Both the position numbers and the translations under genes were made by a program. This document shows positions 18,524 to 26,112 of a stretch of DNA of 64,000 nt, piece by piece. The notes below the pieces were generated by a model that searched no databases, was not told the DNA's origin, and saw only the letters and a program-made list of their open reading frames with translations. Source of the stretch: Natrinema thermotolerans DSM 11552 (GTDB taxonomy: Archaea; Halobacteriota; Halobacteria; Halobacteriales; Natrialbaceae); assembly GCA_000337115.1 (NCBI GenBank), contig AOIR01000056.1:4104-68103 (forward strand), given 5' to 3'. Numbering within the stretch: position 1 is the stretch's first letter; every line of letters begins with the position of its first letter.

Positions 18524-18775
18524 CTACCGTTCGGCGACCTCCACGTCGTAGTCGTGGATGGTCGGGTTCGCCAGCAGCCGTTCGGCCATCTCGTCTGCGC
18601 GCTCGCGCGCAGCCTCGGCGCTTTCGGCCTCGAGGTCGACCTCGAAGCGGTCGGCCGAGCGCAACTCCTCGAGTTCGAAGCCCAGCCGCTCCAAGGCCTG
18701 TGCGGTCGTCTCGGCCTCCGGATCTAAGACGCCACGTTTGAGTCGAACCGTCACCGTCGCGGTGTAGGCGGTCAT
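18524..18775 (-). CDS. purS: Phosphoribosylformylglycinamidine synthase subunit PurS
   Basis: The 83-residue protein has the ferredoxin-like PurS fold with the family features VRLKRGVLDPEAETTAQALERLGF and the C-terminal DYDVEV. PurS bridges PurQ and PurL in the archaeal/Gram-positive type enzyme. ATG 18775 gives the standard length; a TTTTTGA element about 27 bases upstream suggests a leaderless operon transcript. PurQ follows in the same direction. Confidence 0.93.
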   Translation of the reverse strand: MTAYTATVTVRLKRGVLDPEAETTAQALERLGFELEELRSADRFEVDLEAESAEAARERADEMAERLLANPTIHDYDVEVAER

Positions 18776-19157
18776 CACCTGATACCCCGCAACCGTGCTC
18801 AAAAACGCTTTCGCCTTGGCTCCGTAATACATGTTCGTGGATATCGATACGAGTCGGGGGATCGCCCCGTATCCCGCTGCCCCAGTCGCCGGTGGCGTGG
18901 ACGGTCACCGCATCGGCGTCCGACTGGAACGGCACCTGTCCGGCGGTCCGATCCGTCGCCCGTGGGGCAAACAGCGTCTCGTGTCCGGCGAATCCGCTCG
19001 AGGGAGCCGTCTCGCTGCTGGCACGGCAGGAACGCCACTGCCATCGGAACGGCATGGTTCGCCCCGACGGACCGCTCCGAAACGGAATGCGGGCGATTCT
19101 CACGCACTCTGCCGGAAAGCAGGACTTTTAGCCGCTCGTGGACTGGGATCCGTCGTG
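18776..19157. other. purS-purU intergenic region
   Basis: About 380 bases separate divergent purS and purU. Open frames exist on both strands but none shows a recognisable domain. The right end (19125-19131) has CTTTTAG, a TATA candidate for purU; the left end holds the purS promoter. No other feature was seen. Confidence 0.4.
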
Positions 19158-19196
19158 ATGAATCGCGAATCGCTCGAGCGGAGGTGGCAGCGTTGA
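19158..19196 (+). other. Possible 12-codon leader ORF before purU
   Basis: ATG 19158 encodes MNRESLERRWQR and ends in TGA at 19194-19196, which overlaps the TTG candidate start of purU at 19193. The ATG lies about 30 bases from the TATA-like CTTTTAG (19125-19131), so it would sit at or a few bases after the transcription start. This geometry allows termination-reinitiation control of purU. It may also be accidental. Confidence 0.4.
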
Positions 19197-20143
19197 CGAC
19201 CGACGTAACCGAGATCACGGTGATCGGAGAGGACGACACGGGACTGATCGCGAACGTAACCAGCCTCCTGTTCGAGCGCGGAATCAACATCGAGGACCTC
19301 GATCAGGCGGTTCGTGACGGCGTCTTCCGGATGTATCTCGCCGTCGACACCTCGGAGATGGTCTGTACCGAGTCGACGCTCCGGGAAGACCTCCACGACC
19401 TCGGGGACGACCTCGGACTCGACGTCCAGGTCCGGTTCCCGTCCGATCGCGAGAGCCAGCAGATCGCCGTCCTCGTCACCAAGGAGAGCCACTGCCTCGA
19501 GGCGCTGTTCGAGGCCTGGGCCAACGACGAACTCGGCGCCGACATCGGGGTCGTCATCGGCAATCACGACGACTTACAGCCGCTGGCCGAACACTACGAC
19601 GTCCCGTTCCACGACATCGGCGACGAGGGCGGCCAGCAAAACGAGGACGAACTGCTCGAACTCCTCGCGGAGTACGACGTCGACCTGATCGTCCTCGCGC
19701 GGTACATGCGAATCCTCTCGCCGAACGTGGTCTTTCGCTACGAGGACCGCATCATCAACGTCCACCCCTCCCTGCTGCCGGCCTTCCCCGGCGCGGAGGC
19801 CTACCGGCAGGCACTGGACGAAGGCGTCCGCGTCGCGGGCGTCACCGCCCACTACGTCACGACCGACCTCGATCAGGGGCCGATCATTACCCAGCGCGCG
19901 TTCGACGTCCCCGACGACGCCGATATAGACGACATGAAACACCGCGGCCAGCCGCTGGAGGCAGACGCCTTGCTCGAGGCCGTCCAGCTCCACTTAAACG
20001 GCGACGTTTCGGTCCACCGCGGTCGGACCTCGGTCCGGGAAAACGGCACCAAATACCAGCTCGGGCTCCCCGACGAAATCGACGAGTTCACGCCCGATCG
20101 GCCGGTCGACGGGATCGGCAGCGCGGTCGCCAAGGACCAATAG
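19193..20143 (+). CDS. purU: Formyltetrahydrofolate deformylase PurU-like
   Basis: The 316-residue protein has an N-terminal ACT domain (about 6-85, ITVIGEDDTGLIANVT) and a formyltransferase-fold domain (about 90-285) with IINVHPSLLPAFPGA, the His-containing GVTAHYVTTDLDQGPII loop and the ARYMRIL motif. PurU hydrolyses 10-formyl-THF to formate, which feeds formate-dependent purine synthesis (PurT/PurP); this suits the purS-purQ neighbours. There is no ATG: TTG 19193 or GTG 19184 must start it, because the conserved sequence begins at residue 3-6. The rest of the open frame upstream lacks similarity. Confidence 0.9.
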   Translation: MTTDVTEITVIGEDDTGLIANVTSLLFERGINIEDLDQAVRDGVFRMYLAVDTSEMVCTESTLREDLHDLGDDLGLDVQVRFPSDRESQQIAVLVTKESHCLEALFEAWANDELGADIGVVIGNHDDLQPLAEHYDVPFHDIGDEGGQQNEDELLELLAEYDVDLIVLARYMRILSPNVVFRYEDRIINVHPSLLPAFPGAEAYRQALDEGVRVAGVTAHYVTTDLDQGPIITQRAFDVPDDADIDDMKHRGQPLEADALLEAVQLHLNGDVSVHRGRTSVRENGTKYQLGLPDEIDEFTPDRPVDGIGSAVAKDQ

Positions 20144-20213
20144 CCGCGGCGGCGTTCGTCTCTCCCGCTATCTTCCGTTTGAGGACCGTAGCGACCCGTC
20201 TCGAGCCCGATAC

Positions 20214-20384
20214 TCAGGCCGAGTCCGACGATTCCCACTGATCGCGGCAGTCGTCGCTGCAGAAATGCCGGTGGACGGCGGTGCCGTCCTCGACGGTCGT
20301 GATCACGCGCTGTTCGGAAGACGGTCCCACTGGGCTCCCACACTGTCGACACTCGGGCGAATCCGCATCCGTCGAGTCAGTCAT
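20214..20384 (-). CDS. Treble-clef-type zinc microprotein (56 aa)
   Basis: A 56-residue frame from ATG 20384 contains ECRQCGSPV near the N-terminus and HRHFCSDDCRDQW near the C-terminus, a CxxC...CxxxC arrangement typical of small haloarchaeal zinc proteins. The acidic start MTDSTDADSPE and tail ESSDSA are usual for halophiles. It is convergent with purU. Function unknown, possibly nucleic-acid or protein binding. Confidence 0.8.
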   Translation of the reverse strand: MTDSTDADSPECRQCGSPVGPSSEQRVITTVEDGTAVHRHFCSDDCRDQWESSDSA

Positions 20385-20708
20385 CGCTTGATAGAAGACA
20401 CGAGAGCCACTTGAACGAACCTATTGCGGCGGATTCGGCCACGGCCAGCCGAACGAGTTCGTCCGACCCCGGCAGGCGTTCTCCCGGTCGATCGCGACCC
20501 GTTCGAACAGCGGAGCGTGGTCGTCGTGGATGTCGGGAACGCAGCCGCAACCAGCGCCGGTCGCCGCCGAAACCGGATCGGGGAGTCGAATCGGCGTCGC
20601 TCGACATAGTTTCGCCCCGTCGTCCGTTCATCCGAGGGCGGACGAGCGCTCACCGTCGGTTCCGTGAGCGGCACCCTTATCGACGTCAGCGACCAACTAT
20701 GGATTGGT
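20385..20708. other. Upstream region of the acetamidase gene
   Basis: About 320 bases with no convincing gene. CTTAT at 20676-20680 lies about 30 bases before ATG 20709 and is the likely acetamidase promoter element. No repeat or strong hairpin was seen. Confidence 0.4.
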
Positions 20709-22016
20709 ATGGCACAGCAAGACATCCACCGGGAGCTGCACGTCGACCAGTACACGCTCGGGCTCGTCGGCCCCGATCAGGAGTGGGCGGGGACCGTCGC
20801 GGACGGCGGGACGATCGAGACCTACACCCCGCCGGGCTGTTGGGGGCCGATGGTAACGCCGGAGTTCCACGGCGGCCACGAGGTGACCCGGCCGATCCGC
20901 GTCGCGGGGGCCGAGGTCGGCGACGCGATCGCCTTACACATCCGCGATATCGAGGTCACGAGCATGGCGACGAGTACGGGCTCGATGGCCGAGCGCGAGG
21001 ACGCCTTCGGCGACGATCCGTTCGTCGACCACCGCTGTCCGGAGTGTGGCACGAAGTGGCCCGACTCGATCGTCGAAGGGACCGGCGAGGACGCGATCAA
21101 GTGCGCCGAGTGCGGCGCGAACGCCTCTTCGTTCGGCTTCGAGTACGGCTACACCGTCGCTTTCGACGACGACGGGACCGTCGGAATCACCCTCGACGAG
21201 GATGCGGCCCACGAACTCGCCGAGGACGCTGCGGAAGTAATGGACATCCCCGCCAACTCCAAACAGCACCCGATCCTGCTGTACGAACCCGGCGAGATGC
21301 CCGGAACGCTGGGTCGGCTGCGCCCGTTCATCGGGAACGTCGGGACGACCCCGCCGGTCACGATGCCCGACTCGCACAACGCTGGCGACTTCGGCCAGTT
21401 CCTCATCGGGGCCGACCACGACTACGGCGTCGACAGCGAGGCCGACCTCGAGGCCCGCACTGACGGCCACATGGACATCCCGCAGGTCCGCGAGGGCGCG
21501 ACGCTGATCTGTCCCGTCAAGGTCGACGGCGGCGGGGTCTACGTTGGCGACCTCCACGCCAATCAGGGCGACGGCGAACTCTCCCTGCATACGACCGACG
21601 TCAGCGGCACCGTCCGAATGGACGTCGAGGTCATCGACGACCTCGAGATCGACGGCCCCGTCTTGCTCCCGCCGGAGGAGGACCTGCCGTTCATCAGTAA
21701 ACCCTACAGCGACGAGGAGCGCGAGGCGGGCCGCGACCTCGGCGCGGAACACGACGTCGACGTCGAGACGGACATGGGCCCGATTCAGGTCGTCGGCTCC
21801 GGCGCGACGGTCAACGACGCCACGCAGAACGCCTTCGATCGCGCCGGGAAGTTGCTCGAGATGAGCGAGGGCGAGGTCCGCTCGCGGTGTACGTTTACCG
21901 GCGGCGTCCAGATCGGCCGGCTCCCCGGCGTCGTCCAACTGGACATGCTGGCTCCGATGGACATCCTCGAGGACCGCGGGATGGACCACCTCGTACGCGA
22001 GCAGTACGGACTGTAG
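20709..22016 (+). CDS. Acetamidase/formamidase family hydrolase with zinc-ribbon insert
   Basis: The 435-residue protein belongs to the FmdA/AmdA family, which hydrolyses short amides to ammonia and acid. Visible family motifs include GCWGPMVTPEFHGGHEVT, HIRDIEVTSMATS, GPILxPx-like LLPPEEDLP, GDLHANQGDGELS and SRCTFTGGVQIGR. Between about residues 110 and 140 it carries an extra zinc ribbon (CPECGTKW...CAECG), not part of the classic fungal and bacterial enzymes. ATG 20709 is used; the reading frame continues upstream without similarity. It is not linked to amide transport or urea genes here. Confidence 0.88.
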   Translation: MAQQDIHRELHVDQYTLGLVGPDQEWAGTVADGGTIETYTPPGCWGPMVTPEFHGGHEVTRPIRVAGAEVGDAIALHIRDIEVTSMATSTGSMAEREDAFGDDPFVDHRCPECGTKWPDSIVEGTGEDAIKCAECGANASSFGFEYGYTVAFDDDGTVGITLDEDAAHELAEDAAEVMDIPANSKQHPILLYEPGEMPGTLGRLRPFIGNVGTTPPVTMPDSHNAGDFGQFLIGADHDYGVDSEADLEARTDGHMDIPQVREGATLICPVKVDGGGVYVGDLHANQGDGELSLHTTDVSGTVRMDVEVIDDLEIDGPVLLPPEEDLPFISKPYSDEEREAGRDLGAEHDVDVETDMGPIQVVGSGATVNDATQNAFDRAGKLLEMSEGEVRSRCTFTGGVQIGRLPGVVQLDMLAPMDILEDRGMDHLVREQYGL

Positions 22017-22052
22017 CCGGCCCCGTGCCGTAGCCCCCTCCGCCTTCCCCCT

Positions 22053-22249
22053 GCGGTGGCGTGCGCTGGGACACGGCGAACCACTGGTGAGCCGTGGCAC
22101 GATCTCGCGCGAGGGATGAGCGAGCGAACGGAGTGACCGAGCGTTAGCGCGGAACCGACGGTTCCGCGAACCATACGAACGGGCACTTCGTGCCCGTGAG
22201 TAGAAATCGGTTGGGGAGGGCGTGGTCCTCACTGCAGCCACGATAGCAG
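22053..22249 (+). repeat. Dispersed structured repeat (long form), copy 1
   Basis: A 197-base element between the convergent acetamidase and ubiquitin-like genes shares its ends and several blocks with 30208-30336: GCGGTGGCG, a GGTGA block, GCGAGGGATGAGCGA, an ATCGGYTGGGGAGGGCGTGG block and CCACGATAGCAG. This copy has about 65 extra bases containing two perfect palindromes with 3-base loops (22148-22168, loop GAC; 22179-22197, loop TTC). A terminal stem CGTGG...CCACG closes the right end. Confidence 0.8.
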
Positions 22250-22292
22250 CGAACTCGTTCGTTTTCCCGTTTCTTTCGCCTCCGTCCATCAC

Positions 22293-22565
22293 TCAGTGAC
22301 GAGATCCGCCCTGCACGGCCGGCACTACCGCCAGCGCCGCGCCCTCGGGTACTGACTCGTCGAGCCCGGCCCGATCGCCCTCGAGCGAGACCCTGACGCT
22401 CGCACGCACCGCGTCGCCGTCGTAGAGGTGCGACGCCGCGCGCGGATAGGCGTCGACGAGCGCCGCGAGCGCGTCGGCGACGGTCCCGCCCGCCCACTCG
22501 AGGACCACCGTCTTGTTGCCGGTCGCGCTCCGGAGCGGGCCGTACACCGTGACTTCGGTCTCCAT
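22293..22565 (-). CDS. Ubiquitin-like MoaD/ThiS/SAMP family protein
   Basis: The 90-residue beta-grasp protein begins METEVTVYGPLR, has the family's hydrophobic core pattern and ends VPAVQGGSRH. MoaD/ThiS/SAMP proteins need a C-terminal Gly-Gly for adenylation and sulfur transfer or isopeptide linkage; here GG is followed by SRH, so either it must be trimmed or it does not act by that chemistry. ATG 22565 gives the family length; a longer form from an upstream ATG is possible. The MFS gene lies upstream on the same strand, about 95 bases away. Confidence 0.85.
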   Translation of the reverse strand: METEVTVYGPLRSATGNKTVVLEWAGGTVADALAALVDAYPRAASHLYDGDAVRASVRVSLEGDRAGLDESVPEGAALAVVPAVQGGSRH

Positions 22566-22660
22566 ACCGACTACTGGGACGACCGACGACATATACCGAC
22601 CGCCGCCCGTTGCTCGAGGACGTCGTGTCGCTCCGCGCGGTAGGGATCGAAGCGAGCCCG

Positions 22661-23956
22661 TTAGGGTTCGGGTCGCTTCGTCTCGGTCCGGAGATCGAAG
22701 TCGTCCGGAGTGGCGGCCTCGGCCGCGGGGAGGCGGCGGAGCCGCGGCCGCAGGAGGACGTAGGCGGCCGTGAAGCCGAAGCCGCCCGCGGCCAGCGCCA
22801 TGGTGGTCGTCGTTCCCAGCGTATCGGCGACGACCCCGCCGACGAGCGAGCCAAGCGGGAGCGTCGCCCCCGAAGCGGTCCCCTTCGTTGCCGAGATACG
22901 GCCCAGTAGGTCGGCCGGAAACAGTCGCTGGTTCAGCGTCGCCGTGAGTACGCCCGATGCGCCGATCGGCACCCACGCGAGGCCGAACAGTGCGACCGTA
23001 AGCGCCGGCGACGGCGCGACGACCGCCGCGACCCAACACCCCGCACCGAGCCCGTGCGAGAGCAGTACCGTCCCGTATGGGACGCCAGCCACGTACGGAC
23101 CGAGGATCGATCCGACGAGCCGACCGATGCCAAGGGCCCCCAGCAGCAGGCCGTAGATCGCGGGGCCGCCCAGTCCGTCGCCGAACGCCGGCAGAATCGC
23201 CAGCGCGACCCCGGTCGCGAAGTTCGCCACCGCAGTCAGCAGAATCAGTTCGACGAAGAGGGTCCCGCGGAGGACTTCGATACCCACTCGGAGGTCCGAA
23301 CCGTACGACCGGAGTACCGATCCGACGGACGGTGCGGACTCGTCGGCCCCACCGCTTTCGTTCGAATTCGCGGGCGTTCCGATCGTGATTCCGGCGAAGA
23401 GTACCGCTGCGACGGCGAACGTGAGCGAGTCGGCGAGGAACAGCGTCGTCGCGCCGAAGACGGCGATGACCCCGCCTCCGATCGCGTCGAACACCATGTC
23501 CAGCCCGAGCGTCACCGTCGCCAGCGCGGAGTTGGCCTCGGAGAGCCGGTCCTCGTCGACGACCCGGGGGAGCAGCGCGGTCTCCATCGGCCCCATCACC
23601 AGCGTCGCGAGCATCAGCACTGGGGCGACGACGAACAGGAGACCGACGCGGAGCCGTCCGGTCACCGCTGCGAGCGGCAGGACGAGTACGACGACGCCCT
23701 GGACCACCTGTGAGCCGACGAGGACGGATCTGAGCGGTAGCCGGTCGACGAGCGGGCCGGCGAACACCTGCAGCAGCCACGGGAGCAGCAGTATCGCGTT
23801 CAATGTGCCGGTGACGAGGGTCGACCCGGTCAGTTCGAAGGCGAGCCAGAGTACGGCGACCGTGTAGAGACTGTCCCCGGCGTTCGTCGCGAACTGACCG
23901 GCGACGAAGCGGCGAAAGTCCCGGTTTCGCCCCAGCAAGCGCCCGGCGGCGATCAT
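22661..23956 (-). CDS. MFS transporter, EntS/DHA3-like
   Basis: The 431-residue protein has about twelve transmembrane helices and begins with RNRDFRRFVAGQFATNAGDSLYTVAV, the conserved first helix of the DHA3/enterobactin-exporter branch of the major facilitator superfamily. A PLVDRLPLR loop follows helix 2. A hydrophilic central loop (NSNESGGADESAPS, about 205-220) divides the two halves. It likely exports a drug or secondary metabolite; the substrate is not inferable. It is co-directional with the ubiquitin-like gene. Confidence 0.9.
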   Translation of the reverse strand: MIAAGRLLGRNRDFRRFVAGQFATNAGDSLYTVAVLWLAFELTGSTLVTGTLNAILLLPWLLQVFAGPLVDRLPLRSVLVGSQVVQGVVVLVLPLAAVTGRLRVGLLFVVAPVLMLATLVMGPMETALLPRVVDEDRLSEANSALATVTLGLDMVFDAIGGGVIAVFGATTLFLADSLTFAVAAVLFAGITIGTPANSNESGGADESAPSVGSVLRSYGSDLRVGIEVLRGTLFVELILLTAVANFATGVALAILPAFGDGLGGPAIYGLLLGALGIGRLVGSILGPYVAGVPYGTVLLSHGLGAGCWVAAVVAPSPALTVALFGLAWVPIGASGVLTATLNQRLFPADLLGRISATKGTASGATLPLGSLVGGVVADTLGTTTTMALAAGGFGFTAAYVLLRPRLRRLPAAEAATPDDFDLRTETKRPEP

Positions 23957-24427
23957 CGCGGACCACCCCTGCGGAGCGGCGACACGGCTCCGGGCGGTTC
24001 GAGCGAGCGGGGCGGCGGTGATTCGAATATCGATACGCGGTCGTGCGAGCCCCGGCCGGTGACCGGTGGCTCGGTGGATGTCGGCATGTGCGTGTTCGGT
24101 CGAGAGAAAGTGCGGCTACCGCGGCGGTAGCGAAACGAACCCGAGTGCTGCGGCTATCGGGCCCGTCACGCGGCGGGGGGCGAGAGGGGGTCGAACACCG
24201 GACGAACCGAGATCCGGCGGGTCATAGAACGAATCACCGGGAAGATACGCACGATCCATCAAAAATGTACTGATTCCGTACTGTCCGGAACTCCGTCACG
24301 TTCGGCGGTGAGTACAGGCAGGCGAAACCCCAGGCAGCCGCATCCGCTGGAGTCGTCGCTCGAGACGAACCGATGGCTCGAGCGGCGAGGGAGACGACGC
24401 GAGCGGAACGGGCGACGGACGAGGTGT
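23957..24427. other. Gene-poor intergenic region
   Basis: About 470 bases without a convincing gene. It contains one perfect palindrome, GCTACCGC-g-GCGGTAGC (24115-24131), and a short AT-rich patch around 24255-24275. The open frames on both strands lack recognisable domains. Confidence 0.4.
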
Positions 24428-24622
24428 TCAGTCGTCGCTCGGTTCGGCACTCGCCGCCGCGGTCGCGTCCTCCCGACCCGCCCAATCGCTCGAGCGAAGC
24501 GGCGCGAACGTCAGAAACAGGATGGCCAACATGAAGACGCTCAGCATGACGGTCGCGACCATCGCGATACCGGACGTGAAGCTGAACAGGACGATACCCG
24601 CTGTGCTGGCTATGAGACTCAT
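24428..24622 (-). CDS. Small membrane protein (64 aa)
   Basis: ATG 24622 starts a 64-residue frame whose first 42 residues form two hydrophobic helices (TAGIVLFSFTSGIAMVATV, LSVFMLAILFLTFAPL) followed by an acidic soluble tail ending EPSDD. Good codon bias and the sharp hydrophobic-acidic boundary support a real gene. No family was recognised. It lies downstream of purC on the same strand, about 130 bases away across low-complexity spacer. Confidence 0.7.
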   Translation of the reverse strand: MSLIASTAGIVLFSFTSGIAMVATVMLSVFMLAILFLTFAPLRSSDWAGREDATAAASAEPSDD

Positions 24623-24752
24623 TCGTGTTCGTTCGATCGTCGCCACTCCCGCCATATGAGGGTTACTTTGTCCGGTGCCGAGTGCGAAATGACAGCAATG
24701 GACGCGTGATCGAGCCGGTAGCGGCGCTCGTTCCCGCCCGGACTCGCCGTCG

Positions 24753-25772
24753 TCAGAGCCGCCGGACCGCGCCGATCGCGCTCGAGAGCGGCGGCGCGTC
24801 GAAGAATTCGCGGTCGGTGTAGGCGTTCGCACCGCTGCGATACAGTTCGCTCGCGGTCTCGAGAACCGACTCCTCGAGGGGCTCGGGCGCTTCCTCGCAG
24901 AGCGATTTCCAGTCGGCGACGTCCTCGGCTTTGGCCTCGGCCTTGGCGTCGTCGACGGCCCGGACCCAGTCGGGCTGGGTGCGCTTGTGGTACTGGCGCA
25001 GGACCTCCTTCGAGAGCTGGGTCCCCTCGTAGCTAAAGCGGTTCTCGTCGAAGGTGCCGACGACGTCGCCGACCCGGATCTCGCCCTGATAGTAGAGACA
25101 CTCGATCTTGCCGTCCTCGTGGGTCAACCCGGCGGCGTCGGCCTGCTCGGTAACGATCCGGTTGACCTCACGGGCCAGTGACTCGAGGTCGTCGATCGAC
25201 GCCTTGCCGGCGATGGCGTCGGCCTCCGCCCGCTCGAGATAGCGGTCGCCTTCCTCGTACTTCGTGGAGAACTCGACGATCGGCTCCGCGAGGTCGACGG
25301 CCTCGTCGGGCCACTCGTCGAACGCGAGCCCGTGGTCCGCGGGGTCGGTTCGGCTGCGCAGGCTCGAGCCGACCGGGACCCGGTTACGGAAGACGATCTC
25401 CAGCGGGATCAGGTAGTTCTCGCCGGCCGCCTCGTGGTAGCTGTCGTAGTCGTACTCGCGGCCCTCGTGGGGGAGGTCGGGCACCTGCGTCAGATCGATG
25501 GCCATCTCCCAGGGCGGGTGGGACGCGTCCGCGAGGTCGACGACATCGCCGTTTTCGACAACGCCGCGGTAATGGGTGGGGACGCCCTCGGACTCGAGCA
25601 GTTCGAAGTTGAACGCGCCCATAGTACAGAGGCTCGCACCCTTCTGGGGGATCTGGTCGGGCATCTTCCCCCAGTCGAACACCGAGTAGTCGTCGGTGAA
25701 GACGAACGAGCCGCGGCCGAGATCGTCGTCGGTCGCGTCCTCCTCGATGCGGAACTCCTTGACGCTGGTCAT
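24753..25772 (-). CDS. purC: Phosphoribosylaminoimidazole-succinocarboxamide synthase
   Basis: The 339-residue enzyme ligates aspartate to CAIR in step 8 of purine synthesis. SAICAR-synthetase motifs seen are [45 protein letters not shown] and the [25 protein letters not shown] stretch. The protein is about 90 residues longer than bacterial PurC because of a C-terminal extension (residues about 270-339), usual in haloarchaea. ATG 25772 is preferred over GTG 25781. Confidence 0.93.
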   Translation of the reverse strand: MTSVKEFRIEEDATDDDLGRGSFVFTDDYSVFDWGKMPDQIPQKGASLCTMGAFNFELLESEGVPTHYRGVVENGDVVDLADASHPPWEMAIDLTQVPDLPHEGREYDYDSYHEAAGENYLIPLEIVFRNRVPVGSSLRSRTDPADHGLAFDEWPDEAVDLAEPIVEFSTKYEEGDRYLERAEADAIAGKASIDDLESLAREVNRIVTEQADAAGLTHEDGKIECLYYQGEIRVGDVVGTFDENRFSYEGTQLSKEVLRQYHKRTQPDWVRAVDDAKAEAKAEDVADWKSLCEEAPEPLEESVLETASELYRSGANAYTDREFFDAPPLSSAIGAVRRL

Positions 25773-26112
25773 CGGCTCCACCTCGCGTGGAGTCCGTAAC
25801 CGTCGAACGGTTGCGCTGTGCGTGCAGTCACGCGAGACACCTCAGGACGTGTTCGCCCCCGTCGCTCATATCCCAGTTGCCGTGGCCGGAGCGTAAGAAG
25901 GTTTCAATATTCGGTCGGTGGTCGGGAGCCGGAGCGCCGGAGCCAGACGCGGAGTGACGATCGCCACCACCGGTTCGGTTCGACGGCCGGTGGCGGCCGC
26001 GATCCGCCTTGCCTCGCGTCATCGGTAGCGGCAACTCTCGACGCGGCCGATTCTGACGGGGCGGGGTCCGGATCCATCACCCTTTTCTCGCTGTGCGAGC
26101 ATCGTTACGTCG
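25773..26112. other. purC-cofH intergenic region
   Basis: About 340 bases between divergent genes hold both promoters. No gene, repeat or strong hairpin was recognised. Confidence 0.4.

Noticed and set aside
18799-19290. Gene in the purS-purU gap
   Set aside because: The long minus-strand frame has no recognisable domain and conflicts with the purU start and both promoters.
22293-23966. 557-codon open frame through the MFS gene and ubiquitin-like gene
   Set aside because: Only the last 91 codons match a protein family; the rest is a shadow of the MFS transporter in another frame.
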